Counted from the first letter of the stretch, positions 11,459-25,128 are shown. The stretch is 64,000 nucleotides of DNA from Pachypanchax playfairii (GCA_006937955.1 SSNP01000080.1:788597-852596), one strand, 5' to 3'. Numbers and translations are program-made. Notes: a model not told the origin generated them from the sequence alone.

Positions 11459-12322
11459 ATGAAAACCCACCAGCGACCATCACTGCTCGCCCTTTCCGCG
11501 CTCCTTCTCTGCACGCTGGTTCACCAGACAGACAGCAGCGCATCCTCATCCTCATCCTCCTCATCACAGCTGAGGGGCAGCCGGAGTCATGGGGACACCA
11601 TACCAGGTCACGTGAACAACAGTGATTCTAGTCTTATATCTGAGAGGTCTGGACCGAGTCCAGGTAAAAGTGTGTCACCAGTATGTGCCTACAGGGTAAT
11701 CGAGGGGGGGATCTGGGGGCAGCTATGTTTTCGACATACATTGTTGGGGTACAAGTGTCATAAAGATGACTGCAGGACACGAGTGTCTTTTGGGAATCTA
11801 GTGGTAAATATCCTCAACAATGGCAGCGTACTGTTACAGTGGACCCACGAGGAAGACTCCAATAAGACAAGAGGGGCCAAAAATGTTCCGGACGTGGATT
11901 CAGGGGCAAATTTAAACCGATCAGTCACTGTTTTCGGAGAAAGACGCCACAGACGTGGAGGCTACGAGATGAGCTGCTGGTGGAATGGAAGCTACACCCA
12001 GTTCGAGTGCGCCAGTGTCCATTTTGGATCGGACTGCAGGGACTTTCTTCTGTCCGAGCTGCACGAAAACATTCCGTACCGCATCTGTTTGCGCTCTTTA
12101 TCCCTTTATCCCACGGATCCGGGAGCAGAGCCGCGGGACTGTGCGGAGTTTACACTGCCGCCATCCGGGATGCAGGACATTGTGATCGCCATGACAACCG
12201 TGGGCGGAGCTATTTGCGTGATGCTGGTGATCATTTGTTTGCTGGTGGCGTACATCACAGAAAACATCATGAGCCCCGCCACGCAGCACACGTACTCCTA
12301 CCGCACTCACTCACATCACTGA
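11459..12322 (+). CDS. fndc10: Fibronectin type III domain-containing protein 10
   Basis: Single-exon coding region of 287 residues. A signal peptide (LLALSALLLCTLV, residues 9-21) precedes a serine-rich stretch. The cysteine-containing ectodomain follows (CAYRVIEGGIWGQLCF from about 76, then an FN3-like part with N-glycosylation sequons NGS, NRS, NGS). A transmembrane helix lies at about 239-265 (IVIAMTTVGGAICVMLVIIC), with a short cytoplasmic tail. The juxtamembrane 'GMQDIVIAMT' to 'AYITEN' block is the family hallmark and best conserved part. Function is poorly known in any species. Position next to ssu72 matches human 1p36.33. A 5' UTR intron is likely, with donor GTAAGT at 11280 and acceptor TGTTGCAG ending 11355. 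Longer than the human protein, mainly in the N-terminal linker. Confidence 0.85.
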   Translation: MKTHQRPSLLALSALLLCTLVHQTDSSASSSSSSSSQLRGSRSHGDTIPGHVNNSDSSLISERSGPSPGKSVSPVCAYRVIEGGIWGQLCFRHTLLGYKCHKDDCRTRVSFGNLVVNILNNGSVLLQWTHEEDSNKTRGAKNVPDVDSGANLNRSVTVFGERRHRRGGYEMSCWWNGSYTQFECASVHFGSDCRDFLLSELHENIPYRICLRSLSLYPTDPGAEPRDCAEFTLPPSGMQDIVIAMTTVGGAICVMLVIICLLVAYITENIMSPATQHTYSYRTHSHH

Positions 12323-14000
12323 TGCAAAACAGGCGATAGAGATGCGTCTCTCTGTCTATAGGAGGTTTTATCAGCATTAAGAATAAACATTAGGATCAAA
12401 CTGAAGCACAATCTGCTCTGGCTCAGCAAAGAACAAGCCTCGTCATCTTCTGGCTGGCTGCACCAACCAAAACTGTTTCTAACCTGCATCATGTTGTCTC
12501 TGTTATCGGGCACATTTAAACAGCAATACAAACAGCCTCATGAAATTGCTTTAGGTATAAAAAGGTTTTGTTAAATGTCTTGTTGGAAAAAAGGAGAACA
12601 AAACTACAGAATGCTTTTTATTTTTCAAATTAATATCTGATTTTGTTTTTATGTCTACAGTATGTATTTGTATTTGTGAAGGGCAATACAAACTAGTATA
12701 AAATCTACAAATACTGTGCCAAGCAGCTTTAGTCAGAATGTTTTTTGCTTGTTTGTTTGTTTTGTCCTGCTGACTGCAAATAAATGAGGTCATTTTTAAT
12801 ATCTTGCATCTGTTCTTCATTCTTTTCATTTGGTGGGTGCATGCTGGCAGCGTTTTAATACATCTGTCCACTTAAAATAATTAAAGAAAGGAGCTAAAAT
12901 GTCTGAACACAACAGCCTGTGTGCTGTGGGGTGTATGCCAACGCCAAAAGATAACAGCAGACTTGGAATTTAAATTCAGTCTGGGAACAGTAAAGCCAGC
13001 GGTTGATCCTGTATAGGCCTCCAAAATACAAAACACATTCTCTGCTTCACAACAAGGACACAAACAGGACAAAATACAATGACACAGAGGCAAACCCTGG
13101 ATTTGTGAAACAGACAAGACAGTTTAATAAATGTTCATCTCCTAAAGGTCAGATCATATACCTTTTGTGGTCTTGGCCTTGAATGGTTAGCAGCCAAACA
13201 TGAAACAGCTTGGATGAAGTTCAGCACCTTAAAACCCAGCTGTTTTTAGTGATACCAAATGATCTACATTCAGACTCTCATCTATATGGTCATGAGCTGT
13301 AGGTAATAACCAAAAGAATAGAAACAGAATAGCTGGAATCGTCCTCAGGAGTAGGACAAGGAACTCAGCCATTCAGAGGACCTCGGAGTATCTGGGATGT
13401 CCTGAGGTGATGGATGGACAGACGGACGGACTGATTGATTCACTAGTGGCCAACTGTTGTGTAGTTTGATGGAACCAATTTTAAAGCCAAAACAATGTCA
13501 TAAAACTGTGCTGGATTTCAAAGTATTCGAGGGACAAAAACTAGACATTTTTAAAATGTAACCCCCTATTAATGCTTCTGATTTTAAAATATTCCAAATT
13601 CTATTAAAAGTATCTGAAATAACTGTTCATTTTGTATATCTAAACTTAAATGTTTGATTAGTATTTTATATAACTGAAATAAACAAAATCTTCAAGTAAA
13701 ACATCCATTTCAAATATGCGTAATGCTCATTCTAGGGGAGATGAAACTTGTGGATAGCTGGAGCTGAAAGCTCAATACAAATGTTTTAAAAGTGATGTAA
13801 TTCTTCTTAGAAGAAATAATGTTCAACATGTGAAATACTGCCTGTTGATGATAACAGCTGGAATGAGACTGGAATTTTAATTTTTATTATTTTAAATTTA
13901 ATTTTAATTTGAAGATCTTATATAACTATTAGATTATTTAAAAAACTCACTGTACGCGGAACCAATTTTTTACTGCGTGCACTGACTGCACGCAATCAAA
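12323..14000. other. fndc10 3' UTR and intergenic sequence
   Basis: An AATAAA at 12779-12784, followed by GT-rich sequence, could end the fndc10 message (3' UTR of about 470 nt). The remaining 1.2 kb shows no gene. Confidence 0.5.
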
Positions 14001-14063
14001 ACCCCGCCCATCGATGACATCACCTTATAAAGCTGCATTCACTGACCGGTTCCGCCATTTTTG
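14001..14063 (+). promoter_or_regulatory. Probable ssu72 core promoter
   Basis: Within 240 bp of the ssu72 start codon lie a GC box (CCCCGCCC, 14002), a CRE-like TGACATCA (14015), a TATA-like TTATAAAG (14025) and a YY1-like CCGCCATTTT (14052). Motif recognition only. Confidence 0.4.
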
Positions 14064-14237
14064 CTTCCTGCTTGAGAAGACGACGAATTCGACACACAGT
14101 GCTCGTCCTCCTAACGCCACATCCGTGAACAAAACATAGGCGATTATCTTGTTTATTTTACTTACAGAACTCAAAGCAACACATTGGTGTTCGTTTCTGA
14201 GCCGCTTGTGTCAGTTAGTTTCAGCCGGAGAGTCGCA

Positions 14238-16878
14238 ATGCCGAGCCACCCGCTGCGTGTAGCGGTTGTGTGCTCGAGCAACCAGAACCGCAGTATGGAA
14301 GCGCACAATATCCTCAGGTAAAGACGAGCCACCAAGAAGAAGACTACAGGAAATCCACCATCAAGTGAACCAGATCTGTTCCGTATCGAGTGTTTTTCTT
14401 TGCCGGTCACAAGTCGTCCTGTCGACAGACTGTGTCATCCCGTCAGGCCTTAACGCAGTTAAACAATGGACACACTTCTTCGACTGTCCCACCGGGTTTA
14501 GCTTACTTTAAACACTGTCTTTAGCAGGTGTTATCTAACGCAGTTGTCTACACAGATTTTATCTGTGTTAGCCCCAGAGATTTGTTTTTAATGCTTTAGT
14601 TATTGGTTAGTTTTATTTTTCTACATAACAGCGCCCCCTGGGAGGAATTACTCCGGAAGACGGAACTGCAGTTGTGCAACATGAATTAACTTTCATCTCC
14701 AGATTTCTGCAGTTTAGCTGCGGACGTGTGCTGCTTTATTTAATGTTTTTTTTCTCATTAAACTTCACAGGATTACTCAGTAACTGTCACCTTTATTTTT
14801 TTCCCTTTCTAAAGATTCTCCCAACCACAAATCTTTTCAGGAGTCCATGTAACATCAAATATTAAATGAGCAATCTGGAATTAACCTTTTGAGTCAAATT
14901 AGACACATTCAAAGAGTGATTTTTAGTTTAGATTGTTTAATATGCTGTGTATTTATTTGTGATGTAATTGATTCTCTTGTCCTTTGCTTTTTCCAGTAAG
15001 CGTGGATTTGATGTGCGATCGTTTGGGACGGGGACTCATGTGAAGTTACCCGGTCCCTCTCCGGATAAACCTAATGTGTACGACTTCAAAACAACTTATG
15101 AACAGATGTACAACGACTTGGTCCGCAAGGACAAGGAACTGTATCCCCCCTCACACACCTGAAAAGCGCATTAGTAAAACATGACCCATGTATTTAAGGA
15201 TATTAATCTTTGTAAGAGTCTGTGTAGGTGGTGGTTTGTGTTGAGCTCACCACCAGGTAAATCAAATGCTGGAAACAAAATCTGGGACAGTGGATTCTCA
15301 CCCCTCAATGCAACACTGGGCTGTTTGTTGGAGAAGGTAACAAGAGACAATCATTGATTCTGTCACCCCCTAAAACCCTGATTCACTGTGTTTATATTTT
15401 ACAGGATTCTGGTGTTTTGTTTTGTCTTATTTTGAACTAGTTGGGGGGGGGGGGGGGTTGTGGCATTAGAGAATCACTTNAGGTAAGAGCAAATCAAGAC
15501 AATGAGGTGTAAAGAGAAGAAACTCTGCAGATCAGAGATGATTATGAGACAAATGAGTTAAAGTGCGAATCCAAAAATAAAGTTAAATAGAAATTGAATC
15601 TTTAACATGTGAATTGTATCAACAGACTCCTGAACTGAGTCGAAACCTTTTAGATTTTATTAGTCAAACTTTGAATTTCTTCAAAACAGAAACATGATTG
15701 CAGCACTTGTCACATGTAAAACTTTTATTCATGTTCAACTTGACATTCACAATATTTAGATGTGAAAACTCTTTATTTGAACCTTTTCATGTATTTAAGG
15801 ATGTTTCCTTGAGGTTGAGGCGGGTAAAGCAGGTTAGAGTCTATGTGAAGGTTTTGTCTGGTTCCTGTCAGCTGATGGTGAGTTGAGATCAGACCTGTTT
15901 TCCTACAAGTAACAAACTGAGCTGGACATCAGTGTTACACATCAAAATGTGACTGTAGTGCTGCAGATAAGGTGGACAGAATATGAAACACTGTAACTCT
16001 GGTGGATTTAATGTGACATTAGGAACGTTGATATTAAAATGTTTCTGTATGGGTTACCTGCTGTCTACAGGTAGTTAATTTCTAGAAAGTTCCTCATCTT
16101 TTTCACTGAGTTGATTATTAATGTCACCACTAGGGGGAGCTACAGTTTGTCCCATATATAGTCTGATTGGCAGATGTGCAGTGATGTCAAACAAAACCCA
16201 GTCCTGATCAAACACGTTTGTTGTGGTGGTAACGTGACAGTTTTACTGTATTTGGTTTCTGCCGTGTTCCTTGACCTCTTTACTCATCAGATACACACAG
16301 AATGGCATCCTGCACATGCTGGACCGTAACAAGCGCATCAAGCCCAAACCGGAGCGCTTTCAACAGTGCAAAGATAAGTTTGATCTGGTTATCACCTGTG
16401 AAGAGAGGGTCTATGATCAAGTGTTGGAAGGTGAGGATTTCTTTCAACGTTTGTTGTTCCAATGTTATATTTACAATTTACCACAAAAAATGTCGCCATT
16501 TGCTTTTTTTTTTTTTTTTCTTTCCAGATCTGAATTCTAGAGAGCAGGAGACGTTGCAGCCGGTACATGTAATCAATGTAGATATTCAGGATAACCATGA
16601 GGAGGCCACGTTAGGAGCGTTCCTCATCTGTGAGCTGTGTCAATGTGTAAGCAGCTTCTCTTACTGTAAACTATGCAGGTGACTGTTAATCACTCAGTCA
16701 CCATCAGATTCCTGTTTCTAACCCAGATGTGCATGTGCAGGTTGTATAAGACGCGTCTCTCTCTTCATCCCTGCAGATCCAGCACACTGATGACATGGAG
16801 AATGAAATCGATGAGCTCCTCCAGGAGTTTGAGGACAAGAGCAACAGGCCTTTTCTTCACACTGTTTGCTTCTACTGA
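14238..16878 (+). CDS. ssu72: RNA polymerase II CTD phosphatase SSU72
   Basis: Exons: 14238-14317, 14997-15140, 16291-16430, 16528-16646 and 16777-16878; total 585 nt, 194 residues, the same length as the human protein. The active-site CX5RS motif is residues 12-19 (CSSNQNRS). The sequence FDLVITCEERVYDQV and the C-terminus HTVCFY are family signatures. SSU72 removes phosphate from Ser5 (and Ser7) of the polymerase II C-terminal repeat and works with the cleavage/polyadenylation machinery in the nucleus. The intron 2 donor is GTATCC, fixed by the frame (…KELY|TQNG…). Intron 2 contains a poly-G run with an N at 15480, so the assembly is uncertain there but coding is unaffected. The likely poly(A) signal is AATAAA at 17887. 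Confidence 0.97.
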
Positions 16879-19442
16879 CACATGACAGAAGTTAGCAATA
16901 AACACACACTATAGGATCCCAAGCAATCAAAAGGAATATGAACGAACAGGCTTCATATTCCAGATGTTTAACATGCATATATACTGTGTCAGCACAGACA
17001 CGCAGGGTTTTGGGTCATGACCTAAAAGAATGGTTGGTAGTTCCTCTGCAGAGGATGGACTCGCTGCTCTCATGCCTTTATTCCACCAGACTGAGGTTCG
17101 GTGAAGGTCCTGCTCTGATCCCAGTCAAGTGAAATCACTCAGCTGCATCTCCTCAGGGAGAGCCATGACACCCCCACCCCAAATTTAACAGCTCTTATAC
17201 AAGCCCCACTCGTTTCTCTTTGTTCAGAACCTTTTAGTTGTGCGGATATTTTTTGTTCTGATCTCGAGCTGTAAATTTGTTCAATATAAGAGATTTTAAT
17301 TCTAAGTTGGGGCAGTTTAAATATGTTTACAGATGGGAAGAAGAATTGAATTGAATTGTACATGTTTTGTGCAACAACGTGTTGTAGTTAAGTTGGGTTT
17401 AAGTTAAAGTGGGTGGGCTGATGATGTAAAACCAAACCAAGACCAGTCTGCCGTTTTGTTTCCAGTATGCTGATTCATATTTAAATGCTGTTTTTCAGGG
17501 CGTAGTTTTATTTTCCTTTTCTAAATATACAGAATTGAAGCAATGTAATTATTTTGAAACTGCAAGTTCAGCTCTGAGTGCCTGATATTTTCTGTATGTA
17601 TATATCAATTATCTAAAGAAAGATGTTTAAAAACTTTGACTCTGTTGATTTTGTGATATTTGGTCCAGCATGGATTAATAAACATGAATGTTTTACTTAA
17701 AAACTAGATGAAATTAGCAGGTAGAAACATTATGTTTAAAGCAAGTGTTTGGATGTTAAAACCTTTGAGATAATTCCTACATGTATTTACTTTTGGGAGG
17801 TTTACTGCTGTGTAGTTACTATCCAGTATTTGGTTTGAAAATGAAGCTTTAACACGAGTCTAAAGGGTTTAATGTGTGTGAAGCCAAATAAAAATGTCAA
17901 TTTATAACCTTGAGTTACTTTTCAATTTGTTGCACTGCTGCTTTATTATATGTACAAACTGACTCATCTGCTGCTTATAGTAAAGTTAATATAAAAGTTG
18001 TTAAGAACTTATTTAAAACCAAATTAAAACATTGACGTTAATAATTCATTGATAAATAAACTATCAAATTAAACTCAGATGAAATGTTAAAGAAAATACT
18101 GAGTGATGTCACAAACCCCCGATCAGCATTTTGTTATTTAACATTTCAAAATAAAATCTACAAGGTAAAACATAACACAAGGTAATTTTATTTGGGATTT
18201 TAGAAGCAGTTTCAAACTTTTACAGTCTTGTACTTTACTTTGAAATGTACTTTTCTGTCAGAATTTTTAAAACTTTCCAAAATATTTATATTGTCAAATA
18301 TTTGCACAACCAGGTAGAATTTAGCAGGATTTCATGTACTGAATGTTAAAGTTAATGTCTTGAATCATTTCTACATAAACAAAATAAATGTAAAGCTTGT
18401 GTATATTCATACACCATCAACATTTCTATTAAAGATAACGTCAGTTTAAAGTTATTTATTTGGACGTTTACATTGATTTTATTTAAAGTCTTTTGTTTTT
18501 AGTGCACAATGAGACGCATTATCTGTCCAATGAGAAATTTTGTTGGATTCTTTAAACTCATTTTCTTTCCAGATGTGTAAGTATATCCAAACATCCCGCC
18601 GTTTATCAGAGAACAATCCTTTACGTTCTGTACCATGAAGCTCTTTGTAGGGTGGATTCCAGAGACATACTGGATTATAAGACTGGTCTACAAACCCGTT
18701 AGATTCTGGTTCTTGATGTGGCTCCAGTTTTTAGGAAAACATCCCATAACAAAAAGCAACTGGCAGAATTTCTCAGATCTTTTAAATTAAAGGATCAGCT
18801 GACGGGGATAAACACTCTGTAGATCTGTAGAGTATTTTAGTGACACTTCTGAAATTAGTACTTTCAAACGTCCGTGCAAAATGATGTTAATAAAGTTTTT
18901 CGAAATGACTACAGAACAAAACAATGTTTAAAAACTTTCATTATGAGAAATGTTTTACATGTAGAATCTCATCACACATTTACTCTGCCAGATGGTTCTG
19001 TTGAGGTTCTGGTTCTGTTCCAGGGCTGCTGGAACCAATAAAATCCTCAACTATTTTTGTACCTACTTTAGTCTCGACTCCCTTTTTGTGCAAATACAGG
19101 ATACATGCTGCATTTTAATATGAATTTTAAAACCAAATGGACCATTTGTACTGCCTGTAACTCCGTGTCCATCAGCACACGCGTGACGCTTTATTACAAA
19201 TGTCTGTAACATCAGAATGTTTGTTAGGAAAATGTTTTTAATCATTTTAACAGTGAAACTTGAATTTGCACATTATAGTGTGATTAATTACAGACGCTGT
19301 TTCCAAGTACACAAGTATAATTATATAGAATTATTTATTTATCTAAGTGTAAACTGATCTTCTGTCTTGAATACAGTTCAACAAGATTTGGACATAAACT
19401 AGTTAGTTAAGAAGTTTTCTAATTCAGACGCCTTGATGAAAC
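16879..19442. other. 3' UTRs and intergenic sequence between convergent ssu72 and atad3
   Basis: The first kilobase is likely ssu72 3' UTR, ending at AATAAA (17887-17892). Possible atad3 poly(A) hexamers on the minus strand include TTTATT at 19334-19339. The rest is AT-rich with no gene seen. Confidence 0.5.
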
Positions 19443-22400
19443 TCAAACTGGAGTTCCATCAGAGTCGTCCTGTTTTCTCATTTTGTTTTTAGTGTCAGTG
19501 AAGGCATCACGTTGGCTTAAACTGCCCTCTGTTGCTTTGGCAGCATCTTCACAGTCCTGGCCATCTGATTGGTCACCGTCAGATGAAAGTGAGACACTTT
19601 CACTTTGTTTTATTTCAAGCACAGGAGCGATCACCTCCTGAGCCTGAGGCGGCTCCTTCAGGGGTAAAGTAAAACCCATTTTCCCTCCACTGCCTGGTGC
19701 CCCAGCAGGAGCAGGAGCAGGAGGCGGAGTCAGGCTCTTGGCCTCTTCTTCTCCACGCAGCCAGTCCATCTTCTGGAAGTGCTGCTTGACAGCGTCGTCG
19801 ACTCGAGCATCAATCATGGCTTCTGTCAGGACGCCATCTTCAGATGAATACGCTGCAGCCTGGAAGGAAACAAACACGTTGGATCATTTTAAAGAAAAAA
19901 TGAAATAAAGAATAACTCGAAACTTGTTGAAATGATCTAGTTTTAGTCAACACAACCTTAAGGTTCATTATTTTTTACAAAAGGCAGAGTCTGATTTTTA
20001 TGTGTTTTGTCAAACGTAACAAAACTAAGATAACAAGACTGATTTTATTAAACTAGTCAAAAGAAATCTAAATTTATTTAACGATTAAAAACTAATTCAG
20101 TTCAACTGAGAGCCACAAGCACTAAAAAAAGGCTAATCTGAACAATATTTTATGTCAAAACAACAAAACTGTTTAATTCAAAAAGAAAATTAAAATATCT
20201 GTGAAAAATCTATAAAAGTCTGTTTTCAAGAATAAATCATTTTACAAACCTAAACTCTGTGTTTATATTCAATATTTATATAATTATATTATATTCTTTG
20301 TTGTTTTATTTAAAGTGTATTTGTGTTCACAGATCATTAAAGGGGAAGTACCTGCCAGGCCACGCCCAGCTTGGAGATCTCTCTTCCTGACATTCCCTCG
20401 ATCCGCTTCGCGATCTCTGAACACTTTTTGCCGTAATCAAACTGAGCGAGTTTCATCCTCCTTTAACATCACAGACAGGAAACAGACACGTGAGACGAGG
20501 AACCACTTCCTTATTATCAGAGCAACTCACTCATTAAGGATCTCTGTGACACGATGAACTGATTACATATGAGTGAAGCTGCTGGTTGACAGCATCACTG
20601 TGCGTTCCCAGCATGCATTGGGCTCAGATTAACTCCTGTTACAGCAGCTGTAATGTAGTGAAAGGATGGAACTCACTGTCTCCCTCCAGTGGCCGGTTCC
20701 AGCACGTATTTATCGAAGTACAATCGCACCAACCGCTCCCGCTCCTCGAGACCTGGCAGCTCAAAATTCACTATTTCATCTATTCGGTCATTTATGGCCC
20801 AGTCAAACTGCTCTGGCTGGTTACTGGCCAACACCAACATAAACCTAAAGAGAAGATAAATCCATTAGAATTAGTTACATCTGTACAGATGTGGATGGAG
20901 ACGATGTTTTATATCCTCACTTGCTGCTCTGTTCTCCAGTGCGGTACAGGAATGCATTCAGAGTGGCTCTGAGGTCTTCACTGATCTTCTCCTGTAAAAT
21001 ACAAGGAGACAATAAAGATAAGATCAATATTTCTGGGAGAAGGTGAAGAAGAGATAAGAAACTTACAGTCGCTCTTTTACGAAGGAAAGCATCAGCTTCA
21101 TCCACAAACAGCAGCAGCCTGTAACAGGATACAAACACGTTCCTTTGTTTCTTCCTCGTTTCATAAAGTCAAACGTCTCAGATCTAATCATGTGTGTCTT
21201 CATACCCGCGCCTGCTTGTGCCGGCCCAGTCGAAAACTTTGTGCATAGCAGTCACACCATCACGCCCCATCGGTGCCACGTCGCCACCAGTCATGATGGC
21301 ATAATCCATCCCAGAATGCATTGCCAGCTTCTGCTCAGCACAAACACAAATGGCCCGTCGTTACACACAGTCCGAGTTTGCATCATTTAATGTTTGAGTT
21401 CAGACCTCGGTACCTTAGCAAACAGGGTCTTGCCAGTCCCTGGAGGACCGTACATGAGGATGTTCCTGTACAGACCATTGTTCTGCCTTGTGTTCCTTGT
21501 TGCTATGGCAATGTCACGCACACGCTCTTCTAAGGAAGGCTAACGGCAGTGAAAAACACCTTTCAGGTGGCTGTAAAGCTTTAACAGTTCATTAGTTCCA
21601 GCTGATGTCCACTTACCTTGAGGACAACTCCTTCGAGGGCGTCCTGAGGTTTACTCTTCAGCCTTCTCGCCGTCTACAATAATGACATAAAATGGGGTTA
21701 GATCGTTTTCATGAGAAAACTATGTTTATTTTATCTAATGGAATAAAAAGTCTAGTTAAAATTAAAGAACCTTAATCGGATGCTTGATCGCTTCTCCCAC
21801 CGTAAAGCGGGACGTCTCCCGAACCAGAGACGGTTTTCCAAGTCTGGCCTCAATGTAACGTCCTGCCACTCCCGTGGCGTTCCGAGCTGAATATACTCCA
21901 ACAGCTAAAAGAGTCAAACCTGCCACCTACAGGCCAAAAGGAAAAGTTATGTGGAAAACAAAATCTTCTACAGGCTCCCAAGTCTAAAAACCTCTGTACC
22001 ACTGACTGCTGCTGGTTAGAGTAAACAAACTTTACTAATAAGTTAATTAAACCTATTAATTTAATGTATTTTAAAGTATTAATTGATTCATGGAACTGAT
22101 AACAGATGGGAAAGCGTGATCTGACCGTGGCAGTAACTTTGTCCCAGTCGGACACGAAGGCTCTGAATCCTTCTCCAAACACGGCGCCTGCCGTCCTGAA
22201 AGTAGACACACACTAACTGTAACACAGACTCTGAAACCGTTAAAAAACACTTTTAGTTTCAGTATAAAAACATGTCCGCCATCACAGATATCAGAGTAAA
22301 TCTTTACTTTATGGACTCCAGGACGGTCTGTCTGTGTTCTGCTGCCTTCAGGCGGATCTGTTCTCGGATTATATCGGCGTTCTCTCTCTCCACGCGGGCT

Positions 22401-24158
22401 CGAGCCTTCGCCTCTGCCTCAATACGCAGCAGCTCGTTCTTATGTCTCAGCTCCATCTCGTGCTCTATCGTTGCTATAGAAACCACAATGCAAAAGCCTC
22501 TTTAGCATGACATGTTTAAAAAAACAAGGGGCAGGACAGGGACAGGTGAGGTCTGTACCTTTCCTCATCGCCTCCTGTTTCTGCACAGACTCCTCCTGTT
22601 TGCGAAGGTTTTCCTCATTCAGGATTTGCTGTAATATAAATAAAAGTTGTCAGTTTGATTCTGCGTCTCGTTCTAAAGTAGTTAAAACTAAATTAGGAGA
22701 AGAATTCCTCACCTGTTGCCTCAGTTGGTCCTCATATCGCTGCCTGGCCAGCTTGTCTTGGTACTGAGCTCTCTGTGAAAACACGGAGTATTTAGTTTAA
22801 TTCACAGGCGTCACGTTCAATAAAAGGAGTTCAGATTCTCTGATCTGCTCACAGCTTGGTTCTGTTTGGTCTCTTCCTGCAGGGTTTTCCTCCTCTCTTC
22901 AGCCTGGATCCGGATCTGATCACCTTTGATCTGCTCGACTGCGGCTTCGTACTCCTGTAGACAGACAAAGACTTACTGCCAGTCTTCTTACAGGTGGTTT
23001 TTCGACAATTTTATTAGTTACAGATTATTTGGGTCGAATAAAAAGCTGCCTGTCTGTTAAAAAAAGGAAAGACTAACCAGGAGATGTTCAGACTTCATTA
23101 TGGTACAAGGGTTATTACAAACTCCAATTAGCTGCAATATTATCAGCTTCCAGTGCCACCGAAATATGTTTAACCAACAAAAGGCATAAAAAAACACCTC
23201 TTGGGTTTTTGGTTTTGAATCCAGGACTTTCTCAAGACCTGCTTTTATTTATTTAGGAGTTTTCATTAAAACACATTTTAAACAATCAGACAGGAATCAG
23301 TTCTCTTGCATCTTTTTATTTGTGACTCCAGATGCTGTGACATGTTTTAAATTGTATAAATATTACGTGTCAAAACTTTTTATTAATGTAGAAACATTAA
23401 TTGTGTGTAATAACTGTATTTATGATCATTTACACTAAATCCAGTTTCTCTGCTCGGATTAAATGCGTCTACTGTACCTTGATTTTACTTTGATACTCCA
23501 TCTGAGAGGTTTGTTCCTGCATTCGAGCCAAGTCCAGAGCTTCTTTAGCATGTCCTGCACAGAGACACAAACACATGACTGGTTCAGACCTGCTGGTTCC
23601 TGTTGGCTGTTCTGTCAAACATGTCTACCAAATAAAAAACTAACTTAAAAACTGGATTTCAGTGATATCAGAAACTCCAGCCATCAGACTGGGATTTATC
23701 TGCAGCAAGGTTGTGACCTTTGAACTCTCTGCTTCAATGAATGAATGTGGATGAAATTTAGCTCTTTTCTGTTAAATAATTAACTCTAAATGAAGGAACA
23801 ACATGTACTGATGCATGGACCACATCATTATCAACGCAAGTTGCATCACTGAGCAACAATCATCATGAACCGGATTGCAAAACCAGGATCCACCGGACCA
23901 GATTTCCAGCTCCATTCTGGATGGAAACCCTCTGGTGACACTCGCTGTGGCTCCTGAACACTTACGGGACTTGTCGAGCTCCTTGGCCGCCTGGGCAGCC
24001 CGTTCCAGCCCGGTGGGATCGAAGTTGCTCCATTTGTCCTTGGGTTTATCTCCACCGCCGTTGGACCCTCCAGCCGGCGGCGGAGGAGGTGGAGGCTGAG
24101 CCGGTAAACCGGGAGGCGGTTCCGGTGGCCCTTTGTTTAACCCGAACAGCCACGACAT
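19443..24158 (-). CDS. atad3: ATPase family AAA domain-containing protein 3
   Basis: Sixteen exons: 24158-23966, 23554-23478, 22954-22853, 22772-22713, 22628-22559, 22473-22308, 22195-22126, 21926-21771, 21673-21617, 21539-21414, 21330-21206, 21118-21067, 20991-20921, 20844-20677, 20460-20352 and 19859-19443, giving 672 residues. Order of parts: MSWLFGLNKG with a proline-rich N-terminus, a long charged coiled coil, a short membrane segment (VAGLTLLAVGVYS, about 247), and an AAA+ core with Walker A GPPGTGKT (about 348-355) and Walker B LLLFVDEAD (about 402-410). ATAD3 sits in the mitochondrial inner membrane, touches the outer membrane, and supports nucleoid and cristae organisation and cholesterol handling. 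The last exon continues about 90 residues beyond the part shared with human ATAD3A as a Pro/Ala then acidic tail. Fish usually have one gene, whereas human has ATAD3A/B/C. Confidence 0.95.
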
Positions 24159-24272
24159 CTTATCCGAAATAAATAAAGCGCAGTTTGTCCGGTTCGGTGC
24201 GAAGGGTGACGCTGGAAGCCGCTACAAATCTGTCAATGCACCTCTTTCACACGCGTGCCAAGCCGTCTCCAT

Positions 24273-24284
24273 CTGCGCATGTGC
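24273..24284. promoter_or_regulatory. NRF-1-like site upstream of atad3
   Basis: TGCGCATGTGCA, one base from the palindromic NRF-1 consensus, lies about 115 bp upstream of the atad3 start codon. NRF-1 drives many nuclear genes for mitochondrial proteins. Inferred from the motif only. Confidence 0.4.
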
Positions 24285-24299
24285 AGTGAGTGTTGCAGG

Positions 24300-25128
24300 A
24301 TTTACTGAATAACAGCGACGATGATTGGCTCGTTGTGAATATGTCTTGTTGTGATTGGATGTCCACGCTGCTGAGCTCTGTGGAGGTCATCCTTCAAGCC
24401 CCACCCCTAATCCACGGTGGCTGAAGAGGGTCAAACACACACATGAATAAATGTCTATGGGGTCAAATACATTTTCTGCAGTTGCATCAGCTTCTCCTGG
24501 AAGGAGACTGTTTTCATATCTACGTACATAAAAATAAATAATAGCTAGACAGACAGAAAGACATGTTAAATGAAACAGCACAATGATCGACATTTCTAAA
24601 TCTTTAATAAAAGAAATGTTTTGAAGATCATTTCAACACAAATAATGGCAACATTTATTTACACATAAACTTATTGAAGACCATGTTTAACAGCATCCAA
24701 CCAGAGGTTAAGTGAAGCATGTTTACATTCAGGGTTAAAAATGAAGAATCACATCTATCATGAGGGAGTTTTTAAGTTACATCACATGAAGAACTGTGGA
24801 TAAGATGTTTACTGTCACTTGGATAATGATGCTACAACTGCTGCTCCCTTATAAGAATTTATCAATCTAGAATAATTCTAAACTTTACTGATCTCTTTTT
24901 ATAAATGCGTTCGTGTCTTCAAATGTTCAAGATGTCCAGCAGAGATAATCAGAGTCAACAGATAAAGACCAAGATACACACACAAAGACTCTGGTGTTGT
25001 GAACTCTGACAGACTAATTAATGGCTTTGCTGAAACACTTTTTGTTTTTTTGGAAATCCTATTGATAAAATGACAGCAGTGGATCAAACAGCTTCAATAA
25101 ATGGAACCTTGTAACTGTTTTGAGTTCT
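24300..25128. other. Region between atad3 5' end and mrpl20 stop
   Basis: Contains the mrpl20 3' UTR on the minus strand and the distal atad3 upstream flank. No additional gene is visible. Confidence 0.5.
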
